From: Microbacterium sp. 11MF
GTDB lineage: Bacteria > Actinomycetota > Actinomycetes > Actinomycetales > Microbacteriaceae
Direction: 5' to 3'
NCBI RefSeq assembly: GCF_000383475.1
Contig: NZ_KB911461.1
Span: 420,285 to 484,284, forward strand
Length of the DNA stretch: 64,000 nt
How positions within the stretch are numbered: position 1 is the first letter of the stretch; the number at the start of each line of letters is the position of its first letter. The notes under the pieces were generated by a model. That model was given only the letters and a program-made list of their open reading frames with translations, was not told the DNA's origin and did not search any database. The position numbers and the translations under genes were made by a program. This document shows positions 51,617 through 60,348 of this stretch, one piece after another.

Positions 51617-52675
51617 ATGACGCGCGAACCCCTCGTCCTGGGTATCGAGACGAGCTGCGACGAGACCGGCATCGGCATCGTCCGCGGCCGCACCCTGCTG
51701 TCCAACACGATCGCGAGCTCGATGGACGAGCATGCCCGCTACGGCGGCGTCGTCCCCGAGGTCGCCGCCCGCGCCCACCTCGAGGCCCTGCAGCCCGCCA
51801 TCGAGGCGGCGCTCGCCGAGGCGCAGGTGACCCTCGCCGACATCGACGCGGTCGCCGTCACGAGCGGTCCCGGTCTCGCCGGTGCGCTCATGGTCGGCGT
51901 CGGCGCGGCGAAGGCCCTCGCCGTCAGCCTCGGCAGGCCGCTCTATGCCGTGAACCACCTCGTCGGCCACATCGCCGCCGACATCCTGACCGGCGACGAG
52001 GTCGAGTATCCGACCGTCGCCCTGCTCGTCAGCGGCGGACACACGTCGCTCCTGCTCGTCCGCGACCTCGTCTCGGACGTCGAGCTCCTCGGCGAGACGA
52101 TGGACGACGCCGCCGGCGAAGCCTTCGACAAGATCGCCCGCATCCTCGGTCTGCCCTACCCCGGCGGACCCGAGATCGATCGCGCAGCGTCCACCGGGGA
52201 CCCGAACGCCATCCGGTTCCCGCGCGGCATGTCCCGGGCCTCCGACATGGCCGAGCACCGGTACGACTTCTCGTTCTCGGGGCTCAAGACCGCCGTCGCG
52301 CGCTGGGTCGAACAGCACGAGGCGACGGGGCAACCGGTGTCGGTGCCCGACGTCGCGGCATCCTTCCGCGAAGCGGTCGTCGACGTCCTCGTCACGAAGG
52401 CCCTCGACGCCTGCGCCCGCCACGGCGTGCCGCGCCTCCTGCTCGGCGGTGGCGTCATCGCGAACAAGCGTCTGCGCGACGTCGCCCTCGAGCGCGCCGA
52501 GGCCGCCGGGGTCGCCGTCCGCATCCCGCCTCTCTCGCTCTGCACCGACAACGGCGCGATGATCGCCGCTCTCGCCTCGGAGCTGATCATGAGCGGCCGC
52601 CCGGCCTCGACCCTCGCCTTCGGCGCCGACTCCACGCTGCCGGTCACGACGATCCAGGTGGCGACGTCCTCATGA
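51617..52675 (+). CDS. tsaD: tRNA N6-adenosine threonylcarbamoyltransferase TsaD
   Basis: 352 residues. Catalytic subunit of t6A synthesis. IETSCDETG at the N-terminus, metal-binding His pair in [19 protein letters not shown], then [10 protein letters not shown] and [10 protein letters not shown]. One base separates it from rimI; its stop overlaps the next ATG. Confidence 0.95.
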   Translation: MTREPLVLGIETSCDETGIGIVRGRTLLSNTIASSMDEHARYGGVVPEVAARAHLEALQPAIEAALAEAQVTLADIDAVAVTSGPGLAGALMVGVGAAKALAVSLGRPLYAVNHLVGHIAADILTGDEVEYPTVALLVSGGHTSLLLVRDLVSDVELLGETMDDAAGEAFDKIARILGLPYPGGPEIDRAASTGDPNAIRFPRGMSRASDMAEHRYDFSFSGLKTAVARWVEQHEATGQPVSVPDVAASFREAVVDVLVTKALDACARHGVPRLLLGGGVIANKRLRDVALERAEAAGVAVRIPPLSLCTDNGAMIAALASELIMSGRPASTLAFGADSTLPVTTIQVATSS

Positions 52676-53166
52676 CCGACGAGCGGATGCCGCCCCCCGC
52701 CTCCCCGTCACGAGGCCCCGCCCCTTCAGCTCAGGGTCCGGTCGTCGAGCCGCCGTCCGTCGACGTCGCGTCCGCGCCGACCGATTCCGCGCTCCCGGGG
52801 GCGCACCGCGGCGGGTTCCGGCGCGAGCTGACCCAGCCGCTCCCCGTCGCGCCGCCCCTCGCCGTGCACCCGGACCCCGACGAGGAAGCCTCGCCCGACG
52901 TGCGGTGGATCCCGCCGGCGCCGGTGCTGCCGCGGAGCGCGGGCTGGTCGCTGCTGTTCGGCGCGCTCGGTCTCGTCCTCGCGTGCTTCGTGGGCTGGGG
53001 CTTCCCGGTCGGGATGATCGGCGTCGTCCTCGCGATCCTCGCCCTCCGCCGGCCGTGGGAGAAGCGCGAGGCCGCCTACTGGGGTCTCGGGCTCAGCATC
53101 GCGTCGCTGCTGTACAGCGCCGGGTGGCTGTGGTGGGCCGGAACGCAGGGCGCCCTGGTCGGCTGA
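52672..53166 (+). CDS. DUF4190-like small membrane protein
   Basis: 164 residues. A disordered Pro/Ala/Ser-rich N-terminal 85 residues precedes two to three transmembrane helices (about 90-110, 113-125, 136-157) with the pattern of DUF4190 proteins. ATGA overlap with tsaD places it in that transcript. Function unknown. Its stop is one base from the convergent methyltransferase gene. Confidence 0.6.
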   Translation: MTDERMPPPASPSRGPAPSAQGPVVEPPSVDVASAPTDSALPGAHRGGFRRELTQPLPVAPPLAVHPDPDEEASPDVRWIPPAPVLPRSAGWSLLFGALGLVLACFVGWGFPVGMIGVVLAILALRRPWEKREAAYWGLGLSIASLLYSAGWLWWAGTQGALVG

Positions 53167-53167
53167 G

Positions 53168-54367
53168 TCAGACCCGGTCGGCCAGTATCGCGACCCGCTT
53201 CGCGTCCCGCCCCTCGCCCGTCCGCGTGAGGATGAGGGTGGCGGATGCCGTACCCCGCAGCGTGAGCTTGCGCCGGAACTGCGCCGGGTCGACGTCGACG
53301 CCGCGCTTCTTGATCTCGAGCGTGCCGATGTCGGCCTTCCGAAGCGCCGCATCGATCGCGCCGGTCTTGAGAGGGAGGGTCTCGCGCACCCGGAACGACT
53401 GGACGAACGGGTTCGTGAGCGGGGTGTCGGAGGTGAGATACGCGATGCCGCCGCCGAGCATGCCGGCGTCGAGGCTCCGTGCGACCTCGCCGATGAGGCG
53501 CGCGCGGATGACGGCGCCCTCGGGCTCGTGGACGAACGCACCGAGGTCGCGGACGGGCTCGTCGTCGGCGTCGCCGGGCGCGGTGAGCTCTGCGGCGCTG
53601 CCGCCGCGCAGCACGAGCGCCGACCGGCGGACGCCCTCGCGTCGCAGCGATCCCGACCAGAGCACGAGCTCGACCGTCGAGCCGTCGACGCTGACCCACT
53701 GCGCTTCGACGTCGTCGGGGATGAGGTCGCGATCGAGTCCGGGGCCGAGCTTGATGCCCACCGGCATCCGTCCTGCGAGGTCGAAAGCCCAGTCCAGCGA
53801 CGGCGACCAGTCCTCGGGCGCCGTGCGCGAGGTCTCGGAATGGCCGGCGGTGCGCCGGGCCGGGTCGAGCCAGACCGCATCCCACCCGTCGAGGTCGGTC
53901 TCCTCGGCACGGCCGTGCCGCACGGTGACCGATTCGCCGAAGGGGGCGAGGTTGTACGCCGCGAGCGCGGCCGTCGTCTCGTCCGCGTCGACCGCGAGCA
54001 CGTCCAGACCGATGCCCGCGAGCCCCAGCGCGTCGCCCCCGATGCCGCAGCCGAGGTCCGCGACGCGGTGCGCGCCGGCATCCCGGAACCGCCCCGCGTG
54101 ACGCGCGGCCACTTCGAGCCGCGTGGCCTGCTCGAGACCCGCTCGGGTGAACAGCATGCGGTCCGCGAACGGACCGAACTTCGCCGCGGCGCGCACCCGC
54201 AGGTGGGCCTGGCCGACGACGGCCGAGACGAGATCGGGGGAGTGGCCGGCCGCGCGCAGGCGCGAGACGGCGGCGGCGACCTCGGTGGTGGATGCCAGGG
54301 GGCCGACCTCGTCCACCATGCGCAATCCCTGGGCGGTCAGGAGGGCGGTGAGCTCGGCCTGTTCCAT
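53168..54367 (-). CDS. SAM-dependent methyltransferase with THUMP-like C-terminus
   Basis: 399 residues. Class I SAM fold: motif I VADLGCGIGGDALGLA (about 98-113), VDADETTAAL, and AVWLDPARR. The C-terminal region, EIKKRGVDVDPAQFRRKL, matches the THUMP-like domain seen in actinobacterial members, suggesting an RNA substrate. A TAGGCT box six bases before the ATG indicates a leaderless mRNA. Divergent from groES. Confidence 0.75.
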   Translation of the reverse strand: MEQAELTALLTAQGLRMVDEVGPLASTTEVAAAVSRLRAAGHSPDLVSAVVGQAHLRVRAAAKFGPFADRMLFTRAGLEQATRLEVAARHAGRFRDAGAHRVADLGCGIGGDALGLAGIGLDVLAVDADETTAALAAYNLAPFGESVTVRHGRAEETDLDGWDAVWLDPARRTAGHSETSRTAPEDWSPSLDWAFDLAGRMPVGIKLGPGLDRDLIPDDVEAQWVSVDGSTVELVLWSGSLRREGVRRSALVLRGGSAAELTAPGDADDEPVRDLGAFVHEPEGAVIRARLIGEVARSLDAGMLGGGIAYLTSDTPLTNPFVQSFRVRETLPLKTGAIDAALRKADIGTLEIKKRGVDVDPAQFRRKLTLRGTASATLILTRTGEGRDAKRVAILADRV

Positions 54368-54373
54368 CCGGCC

Positions 54374-54379
54374 AGCCTA
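54374..54379 (-). promoter_or_regulatory. -10 box TAGGCT, leaderless start of methyltransferase
   Basis: TAGGCT on the minus strand, six bases before the ATG at 54367. Confidence 0.45.
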
Positions 54380-54403
54380 GGCCGTGCGGCATCCGGACCT
54401 CGG

Positions 54404-54430
54404 TTGGCACTCGCGTTGCATGAGTGCCAA
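54404..54430. promoter_or_regulatory. CIRCE element 1 (HrcA operator)
   Basis: TTGGCACTC-N9-GAGTGCCAA, a perfect 9-bp inverted repeat differing from the CIRCE consensus by one symmetric base pair. HrcA binding here represses groES until heat shock. Confidence 0.88.
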
Positions 54431-54444
54431 CCGCGCCCTAGACT
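54416..54444 (+). promoter_or_regulatory. groES promoter TTGCAT-N17-TAGACT
   Basis: The -35 TTGCAT (54416-54421) lies within the spacer of CIRCE 1, and the -10 TAGACT (54439-54444) is 17 bases on. The start point would fall at the left arm of CIRCE 2, so the promoter is embraced by both operators. Confidence 0.7.
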
Positions 54445-54448
54445 TTCG

Positions 54449-54475
54449 TTAGCACTCTCGACAAGCGAGTGCTGA
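54449..54475. promoter_or_regulatory. CIRCE element 2 (HrcA operator)
   Basis: TTAGCACTC-N9-GAGTGCTGA. The left arm is the exact consensus; the right arm deviates at one base. Located in the 5' leader of groES. Confidence 0.88.
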
Positions 54476-54518
54476 TGAGTCTTGAAGCAGGACCCCACCA
54501 GCAAGAAAGAGGTAGACC

Positions 54519-54815
54519 GTGTCGGTTTCCATCAAGCCGCTCGAAGACCGCATCGTCATCAAGCAGGTCGAGGCCGAGCAGACCACCGCAAGTGGCCTGG
54601 TCATCCCCGACACCGCCAAGGAGAAGCCCCAGGAGGGCGAGGTCGTGGCCGTGGGCCCCGGCCGCATCGACGACAACGGCAACCGCGTTCCGCTCGACGT
54701 CGCCGTCGGCGACCGCGTCCTGTACAGCAAGTACGGCGGTACCGAGGTCAAGTTCGGCGCCGACGAGTTCCTCGTGCTCTCGGCTCGCGACGTCCTCGCG
54801 GTCGTCGTCCGCTGA
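54519..54815 (+). CDS. groES: Co-chaperonin GroES
   Basis: 98 residues, normal length. [13 protein letters not shown], then the mobile loop ([18 protein letters not shown]), [16 protein letters not shown] and [17 protein letters not shown] start with AAGAGG upstream. It is not followed by groEL but by a strong terminator, the split arrangement known in several actinobacteria. Confidence 0.97.
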   Translation: MSVSIKPLEDRIVIKQVEAEQTTASGLVIPDTAKEKPQEGEVVAVGPGRIDDNGNRVPLDVAVGDRVLYSKYGGTEVKFGADEFLVLSARDVLAVVVR

Positions 54816-54833
54816 CACGCAGCACCTTCGACA

Positions 54834-54870
54834 GGGCCCGGATGCTTCGGCATCCGGGCCCTGTGTTTTT
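54834..54870 (+). terminator. Rho-independent terminator of groES
   Basis: GGGCCCGGATGC and GCATCCGGGCCC make a perfect 12-bp stem with a TTCG loop, followed by TGTGTTTTT. The best terminator in the window. Confidence 0.93.
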
Positions 54871-54939
54871 GCCTTGCCGATGGCAGGATCCGCGCGAACG
54901 TCGGCAGTCGCCATGACGCGCAAGCTGTCATGACCGTCG

Positions 54940-54945
54940 TAGGCT
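54940..54945 (+). promoter_or_regulatory. -10 box TAGGCT, leaderless start of rarD
   Basis: TAGGCT seven bases before the ATG at 54953. Confidence 0.45.
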
Positions 54946-54952
54946 CGTACTC

Positions 54953-55891
54953 ATGACACCCGAGGAGAGCGCCCGCGAGAAATCCCTCGGGGGGATCTTC
55001 GTCTTCTCGGCGTACGTGCTCTGGGGTTTCCTCCCGCTGTACTTCGTCAGCCTCGCGCCCACGACGCCGTGGGAGGTCGTCGGCTGGCGCATCGTGTTGA
55101 GCCTCGTCTTCTGCGTCGCGCTGATCGCGGTCACCCGCGGCTGGGGGCGGATGCGGGTCATCCTCCGCGATCGTCGGCTCCTGCTCTGGACCCTCGTCGC
55201 CGGTCTCCTGATCTACGTCAACTGGCAGGTCTTCCTCATCGGCACCCTGACGGGTCACGTCGTCGAGACGAGCCTCGGCTACTTCATCAACCCGATCGCG
55301 ACCGTGCTCCTCGGCGTGATCGTGCTGAAGGAGCGTTTGCGCCCCGCCCAGTGGACCGCCGTCGGCATCGCCGCCGCGGCTGTCGTCGTCATCATCGTGG
55401 CGGTCGGCAACGTGCCGTGGATCGCCCTGACCCTCGCCGCGAGCTTCGCGACCTACGGGCTGGTGAAAAAGCGCATCGGACCGTCGGTGGATGCCGTCAG
55501 CGGCCTCACGCTCGAGTCTTTCTGGCTCGTGCCGATCGCCGTCATCCAGCTCGTCGCGGTCGGAGTGACGTCGGGGCTCACGATGGGGCGCGAGGGCACC
55601 GGCCACACCATCCTGCTCCTCCTGGCCGGAGCCATCACGGCGATCCCGCTCCTCTTCTTCTCCGCCGGAGCCCGACGCACGTCGCTGACCGTGGTCGGCA
55701 TCCTGCAGTTCATCGCGCCGATCATGCAGTTCCTCACGGGCGTGCTCATCCTGCACGAACCCATGCCGTTCGAGCGATGGATCGGATTCGGGCTCGTCTG
55801 GGTGGCGATCGCGGTGTTCGCCGTCGACTCGCTCCTGGCCTCGCGTCGCCAGCGTGCGCGCGCCGTGACCGCCGTTCCCGACCCCGTCTGA
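54953..55891 (+). CDS. rarD: RarD/EamA-family transporter
   Basis: 312 residues with ten transmembrane helices in two EamA halves. AYVLWGFLPLYF, NWQVFLIGTLTGHVVETSLGYFINP (read as two adjoining blocks) and LQFIAPIMQFLTGV are typical of RarD, first described as a chloramphenicol-sensitivity protein; physiological substrate unknown. Leaderless start; its own promoter follows the groES terminator. Confidence 0.85.
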   Translation: MTPEESAREKSLGGIFVFSAYVLWGFLPLYFVSLAPTTPWEVVGWRIVLSLVFCVALIAVTRGWGRMRVILRDRRLLLWTLVAGLLIYVNWQVFLIGTLTGHVVETSLGYFINPIATVLLGVIVLKERLRPAQWTAVGIAAAAVVVIIVAVGNVPWIALTLAASFATYGLVKKRIGPSVDAVSGLTLESFWLVPIAVIQLVAVGVTSGLTMGREGTGHTILLLLAGAITAIPLLFFSAGARRTSLTVVGILQFIAPIMQFLTGVLILHEPMPFERWIGFGLVWVAIAVFAVDSLLASRRQRARAVTAVPDPV

Positions 55892-55948
55892 ACCGGGTCG
55901 GATGCCGCTTTCCCGACCGTTATGGGAGCGTGCCCACCTCGTTACACA

Positions 55949-55958
55949 TCGTTAACGA
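55949..55958. promoter_or_regulatory. Palindrome TCGTTAACGA upstream of the binding-protein gene
   Basis: A perfect 10-bp palindrome in AT-richer DNA, 90 bases before the ATG at 56048, preceded by a half-match CGTTACA. TAGGTT near 56000 may be the -10. Possible operator for nitrogen or amino acid control. Confidence 0.3.
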
Positions 55959-56047
55959 ACGGCAACACTCGCGAGACGACCTCCCCGCTAGGTTGATCAC
56001 ACCGGGCCGGACCCGATCCGACTCGTGTCACCACAGCAAGGAGCACA

Positions 56048-57406
56048 ATGAGCGTTCTCACCCGATCGCGCACGGCAAAGGTCATGGGCGCATTCGCCCT
56101 GATCGGCGCGAGCGCACTGGTCCTGGCCGGTTGTTCCGGCTCACCCGCACCCGCCGGCTCGAGCGCCGCCGCCCCTGCTGCTGAAGCAGACTTCCCGGTG
56201 GACTGCGACAAGGCAGCGCCCGCGTCCTACACGCCGGAGTACGCGTCCACCTCCAAGGGTCCGGCGAAGGACCTCACGTACACGATCGGCACGGCCCTGC
56301 CCGTCACCGGCAACCTCGCCTTCCTCGGCCCGCCCGAGATCGCCGGCACCGAGTTCGCCGCCGACGAGGTCAACAAGGCCGACAAGGGCGTCACGATCAA
56401 CCTCGAGCAGGGTGACTCGGGTGACACCGACAACAAGGCGTACGAGACCGAGATCCCGCGTCTGCTGAACGCCGGCGCCACCGCGATCGTCGGCGCCGCC
56501 TCGTCCGGCACGTCGCTGCAGTTCATCGACCAGGTCATCGCCGCCGACGCGATCCAGTTCTCGCCCGCCAACACCTCGGCCGCCTTCACGGGTTACAAGG
56601 ACAAGGGCCTCTACTGGCGTACCGCCCCCTCCGACGTGCTGCAGGGCCAGGTGCTCGGCAACCTCATCGCCGGTGACGGCGCTGAGACGGTCGGCATGAT
56701 CATCCTCAACGACTCGTACGGCACCGGTCTCGCGTGCTTCGCGAAGGCCGCGTTCGAAGATGCCGGCGGCTCCGTCGTCTCGGCCGCCCTGTACAACACG
56801 GGCGACACGAACTTCTCGTCGCAGGTCGAGACGGTCCTCGCGGCCGACCCCGACGCGATCGCGCTGATCACGTTCGAAGAGGTCAAGACGATCATCCCCG
56901 AGCTGGTGGCCGCTGACTTCCCGAAGGACAAGATGTACTTCGTGGACGGCAACCTCGCCAACTTCGGTGACGAGTTCGACGCCGGCACCCTGACAGGCGC
57001 CAAGGGCACGTACCCGGCCGTCGACCCGACCAGCACCGCGACCTTCCGCGAGGACCTCAACTCGTACTGGACCGGTACCGGCAAGTCCGAGCTGAAGGAC
57101 TTCACGTACGGTCCTGAGTCGTACGACGCGGTCATCCTGCTCGCTCTGGCCGCCCTCGAAGCCGGATCGGCCGAAGGCCCCGACGTCGCCGCGCACCTGC
57201 AGCAGGTCTCCGGTGGCACCGGAGACGGCAAGAAGTGCACGAGCTACGCCGAGTGCGCCGACATCATCAACGCCGGTGAGGTAGCCGACTACGACGGTGT
57301 CTCCGGTCCGATCACCTTCGACAAGGTGGGCGACCCCCAGGGCGCCACGATCGGCATCTTCCAGTACGGCGAGGACAACAACTACTCGTTCCTCAACCTC
57401 GGCTGA
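56048..57406 (+). CDS. Branched-chain amino acid-type ABC substrate-binding lipoprotein
   Basis: 452 residues. Lipoprotein signal with lipobox VLAGCS (Cys about 29), then a type I periplasmic-binding fold: IGTALPVTGNLAFLGPPE, GAASSGTSLQFIDQVIA, PANTSAAF and MIILNDSYGTGLACF. It is the LivJ/LivK class that captures amino acids or related amides for the membrane complex encoded convergently at 57577-61668. AGGAG precedes the ATG by four bases. Strong hairpin after the stop. Confidence 0.88.
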   Translation: MSVLTRSRTAKVMGAFALIGASALVLAGCSGSPAPAGSSAAAPAAEADFPVDCDKAAPASYTPEYASTSKGPAKDLTYTIGTALPVTGNLAFLGPPEIAGTEFAADEVNKADKGVTINLEQGDSGDTDNKAYETEIPRLLNAGATAIVGAASSGTSLQFIDQVIAADAIQFSPANTSAAFTGYKDKGLYWRTAPSDVLQGQVLGNLIAGDGAETVGMIILNDSYGTGLACFAKAAFEDAGGSVVSAALYNTGDTNFSSQVETVLAADPDAIALITFEEVKTIIPELVAADFPKDKMYFVDGNLANFGDEFDAGTLTGAKGTYPAVDPTSTATFREDLNSYWTGTGKSELKDFTYGPESYDAVILLALAALEAGSAEGPDVAAHLQQVSGGTGDGKKCTSYAECADIINAGEVADYDGVSGPITFDKVGDPQGATIGIFQYGEDNNYSFLNLG

Positions 57407-57429
57407 TCTGATCCGCCGCTGACGTACTC

Positions 57430-57461
57430 GAGCGGCCCCGGTCTTCGGACCGGGGCCGCTC
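57430..57461 (+). terminator. Terminator hairpin after the binding-lipoprotein gene
   Basis: GAGCGGCCCCGGTC and GACCGGGGCCGCTC form a perfect 14-bp stem with a TTCG loop, 24 bases after the stop. Weak T-tract. Confidence 0.8.
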
Positions 57462-57526
57462 TCTCGTGCGCGCGGCGATCATACGAGATCGGCGCCGGTG
57501 CATCCGCGTCGTCCGGGCGAACGACG

Positions 57527-57554
57527 ATGCCCCCGGCCTGCAGGCCGGGGGCAT
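57527..57554 (-). terminator. 28-bp perfect palindrome, likely livF operon terminator
   Basis: Arms ATGCCCCCGGCCTG and CAGGCCGGGGGCAT meet with no spacer, 23 bases beyond the livF stop on the minus strand. With the hairpin at 57430 it separates the two convergent transcripts. Confidence 0.65.
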
Positions 57555-57576
57555 GGTGCGTCGCTGTGCGGAGCGG

Positions 57577-58344
57577 TCAGGTCCCGAGCGTGCCCAGGTA
57601 CAGGCCGATGACCTTGGGGTCGTTCAGGAGCTCGCGCCCGCTGCCCGTGTAGGCGTCTCGCCCCTGGTCGAGGACGTAGCCGCGGTCGCAGATCTGCAGG
57701 CAACGACGTGCGTTCTGCTCGACCATGATCGTGGTGACGCCGGCCTTGTTGATCTCCGAGACCCGCAGGAACGCCTCGTCCTGACGCGACGGCGACAGTC
57801 CGGCCGACGGCTCGTCGAGCAGCAGGACGTAGGGGTCCATCATGAGGGCTCGACCCATGGCGACCATCTGTCGCTCGCCGCCCGAGAGCGACCCCGCACG
57901 CTGCTGCAGACGCTTGGAGAGGTCGGGGAAGATCGACGTCACGAAGTCGATCCGTTCCGCCACGACCTTCGGGCGCTGGTAGGCGCCCATCTGCAGGTTC
58001 TCGGCGATCGACAGGCTGGGGAAGACGTTGTTGGTCTGCGGCACGAACCCGACGCCCTTGGAGACGAGCTTGTTCGCGCGCAGGCCGGTGATGTCCTCGC
58101 CGTTGAGCGTGACCGCTCCGGAGCGGATCTTCACCTGTCCGAAGATCGCCTTCAGCATGGTCGACTTACCGGCGCCGTTGGGGCCGATGATGCCGATGAG
58201 CTCGCCCTTCGCGGCGGTCAGGTTCGCGCCGTTGAGGATGTTGACGCCCGGAAGGTATCCGGCGTGGACGTCCCGGAGTTCGACGACGTTCTCGGTCGCC
58301 GCGGTCGAGGTGCCGCCGACGGGGGATGCTGCGGTGTCGCTCAC
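57577..58344 (-). CDS. livF: Branched-chain amino acid ABC transporter ATP-binding protein LivF
   Basis: 255 residues. Walker A GPNGAGKST, Q loop QTNNVF, signature LSGGERQ, Walker B VLLLDEPSAG, and switch VEQN with Asn in place of the common His-containing loop, as in LivF proteins. N-terminal 20 residues are a Thr/Ala tail outside the fold. The GTG at 58344 overlaps the livG stop (GTGA). Last gene of the operon. Confidence 0.92.
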   Translation of the reverse strand: MSDTAASPVGGTSTAATENVVELRDVHAGYLPGVNILNGANLTAAKGELIGIIGPNGAGKSTMLKAIFGQVKIRSGAVTLNGEDITGLRANKLVSKGVGFVPQTNNVFPSLSIAENLQMGAYQRPKVVAERIDFVTSIFPDLSKRLQQRAGSLSGGERQMVAMGRALMMDPYVLLLDEPSAGLSPSRQDEAFLRVSEINKAGVTTIMVEQNARRCLQICDRGYVLDQGRDAYTGSGRELLNDPKVIGLYLGTLGT

Positions 58345-59372
58345 TTGTCGTCCTCCGTCCGGTCCGCAGCGCGTGCGGGCGTGCCTGGCGCCGAGGAATC
58401 TTCCGCCGCGTGGGTCGTGGCATCCGCCTCGACCGCCTCCTGCAGCTCGTGCTGGGCCTCGAGGAGCTCTTCCGCCTCGGGGGTGAGCTCACCGGCGTAA
58501 CGGCCCGTCACGACGCCCAGGTCGACATCCTGATGCGCACCGAGGTATGCGTCGATGACGGCCTGCTCCTTCATGACGGTGTCGGGCGGACCTTCGGCGA
58601 CGACCTTGCCCTCGGCCATGACGATGACCCAGTCGGCGATGTGGCGGACCATGTGCATGTCGTGCTCGACGAAGAGCACGGTCATGCCGAGGTCCTTCAG
58701 GTCGAGGATGTGGTCGAGCAGTGACTGCGTCAGTGCGGGGTTCACACCGGCCATCGGCTCGTCCAGCATGACGAGGGTCGGGTCGCTCATCAGCGCGCGG
58801 GCCATCTCGAGGAGCTTCCGCTGCCCGCCCGACAGGGACGCGGCGAAGTCCTTCTCCTTGGCGTCGAGCTTGAACCGCGCGAGCAGGCCACGCGCCTTCT
58901 CCTCGATCTCGTTCTCCTGCTTGCGCCACAGGAAGGGGAGGATGCCGCGCCAGATGCTCTCGCCGCCCTGGCCGGGCGCGCCGAGCTTCATGTTCTCGAG
59001 CACGGTCAGGAGCCCCAGGGACTTCGTCAGCTGGAAGGTCCGGACCTGGCCCATGCGAGCCGCCTTGAAGGCGGGGATCCCGGCGAGGTTGGTCCCGTCG
59101 AAAGACCACTGACCCTGGTTCGGCTTGTCGAAGCCGGTCAGGAGGTTGAACAGCGTGGTCTTGCCGGCGCCGTTCGGTCCGATGAGGGCGGTGATGGCGT
59201 TCCGGGGGATCTCGACGTGGTCGACGTCCACGGCGGTGAGTCCGCCGAAGATGCGCTTCACGCCGTCGGCGACGATGATCGGATCGACCTTCTCCACGCC
59301 CGGACGGATCTCGCCCTTGTGGAGGCCGGTCGCCTTGGGACGCGGTGCGGGGGGTGCGACGTCAGCGGACAA
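58341..59372 (-). CDS. livG: Branched-chain amino acid ABC transporter ATP-binding protein LivG
   Basis: 343 residues. Walker A GPNGAGKTT, signature LSGGQRK, Walker B LVMLDEPMAGVNP (LivG type) and VEHDM. It exceeds the usual 255 residues through a 32-residue N-terminal lead and an acidic C-terminal tail of about 60 residues (EAEELLEAQHELQEAVEA), which may form a helix. The TTG start at 59372 has GGAG seven bases upstream and overlaps livM by 11 bases. Confidence 0.9.
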   Translation of the reverse strand: MSADVAPPAPRPKATGLHKGEIRPGVEKVDPIIVADGVKRIFGGLTAVDVDHVEIPRNAITALIGPNGAGKTTLFNLLTGFDKPNQGQWSFDGTNLAGIPAFKAARMGQVRTFQLTKSLGLLTVLENMKLGAPGQGGESIWRGILPFLWRKQENEIEEKARGLLARFKLDAKEKDFAASLSGGQRKLLEMARALMSDPTLVMLDEPMAGVNPALTQSLLDHILDLKDLGMTVLFVEHDMHMVRHIADWVIVMAEGKVVAEGPPDTVMKEQAVIDAYLGAHQDVDLGVVTGRYAGELTPEAEELLEAQHELQEAVEADATTHAAEDSSAPGTPARAADRTEDDK

Positions 59373-60342
59373 AGGTCAGCTCCTTCTTGCTTCCGAGGAT
59401 TCCCTGTGGCCGGAAGATCACCAGGACCATGAGGGCGACACCCACGAGGACGAACACCAGCATCTGGCTCTGCTCGGAGGTCAGGAACGGCAGGACGCCG
59501 ATCTTGGACAGCGCGGGCAGGAGGTTCGAGAGGAACGCGCGGACGACCCAGAACAGCACCGCGCCGAGCACCGGGCCGAAGATCGTGGCGGCGCCGCCGA
59601 GCAGCAGCGCGGTCCACACGTAGAACGTCTGGGACGTCACGTAGACGTTCGGGTTGACGTTCGTGCCGAGGGCGGTCACGATGCCGCCCGCGGCGATGAT
59701 GACGCCGCCGACGATGAGCGCCTGCATCTTGAACGCGAAGACGTTCTTGCCGAGCGAGCGGACGGCGTCCTCGTCTTCACGGATGCCGCGGATGACGCGG
59801 CCCCACGGGCTCCGCATCAACAGCCAGACCAACGTCACGACGATCGCGATCGTGATGATGCCGATGATGATCACCCACCACTGGTCCGACTGGTACGTCC
59901 ACGGACCGAAGCCGTAGCGTCCGGGGGGCAGCAGGTTGCTGGCGCGGAAGTCGGCCTGGAAACCGACCAGGCCGTCGGCCGATCCCGTCGTCTCGCGGAA
60001 GGTCGCCGTCAGGAACAGCAGGCGCACCACCTCCGCCGCGGCGATCGTGACGATGGCCAGATAGTCACCGCGGAGGCGCAGCGTCGGGATGCCCATGACG
60101 ATCGAGAAGAGGACTGCCCCGACGAGGCCGACGAGAGCCGCGACGGGCCACGGCAGGCCGAAGGTGAGCGTCGAGATGGCGAAGCCATAGGCGCCGATCG
60201 CCATGAAGCCGGCGACACCCATGTTGAGCAGCCCGGCGAAACCGAAGTGCACCGAGAGACCGATGGCCGCGAGGACGAAGCCGAGTGTGACCGGCGACAG
60301 GATCTGAGCCGCCGTGTTGTTGAGGATCTGCAGGAAGTCCAT
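59362..60342 (-). CDS. livM: Branched-chain amino acid ABC transporter permease LivM
   Basis: 326 residues, about nine transmembrane helices. GLLNMGVAGFMAIGAYGF and the cytoplasmic loop WGRVIRGIREDEDAVRSLG, which docks on the ATPase, identify LivM. RPQGILGSKKEL is the usual C-terminal motif. Six bases after livH. Confidence 0.92.
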   Translation of the reverse strand: MDFLQILNNTAAQILSPVTLGFVLAAIGLSVHFGFAGLLNMGVAGFMAIGAYGFAISTLTFGLPWPVAALVGLVGAVLFSIVMGIPTLRLRGDYLAIVTIAAAEVVRLLFLTATFRETTGSADGLVGFQADFRASNLLPPGRYGFGPWTYQSDQWWVIIIGIITIAIVVTLVWLLMRSPWGRVIRGIREDEDAVRSLGKNVFAFKMQALIVGGVIIAAGGIVTALGTNVNPNVYVTSQTFYVWTALLLGGAATIFGPVLGAVLFWVVRAFLSNLLPALSKIGVLPFLTSEQSQMLVFVLVGVALMVLVIFRPQGILGSKKELTFVR

Positions 60343-60348
60343 GAGCCG

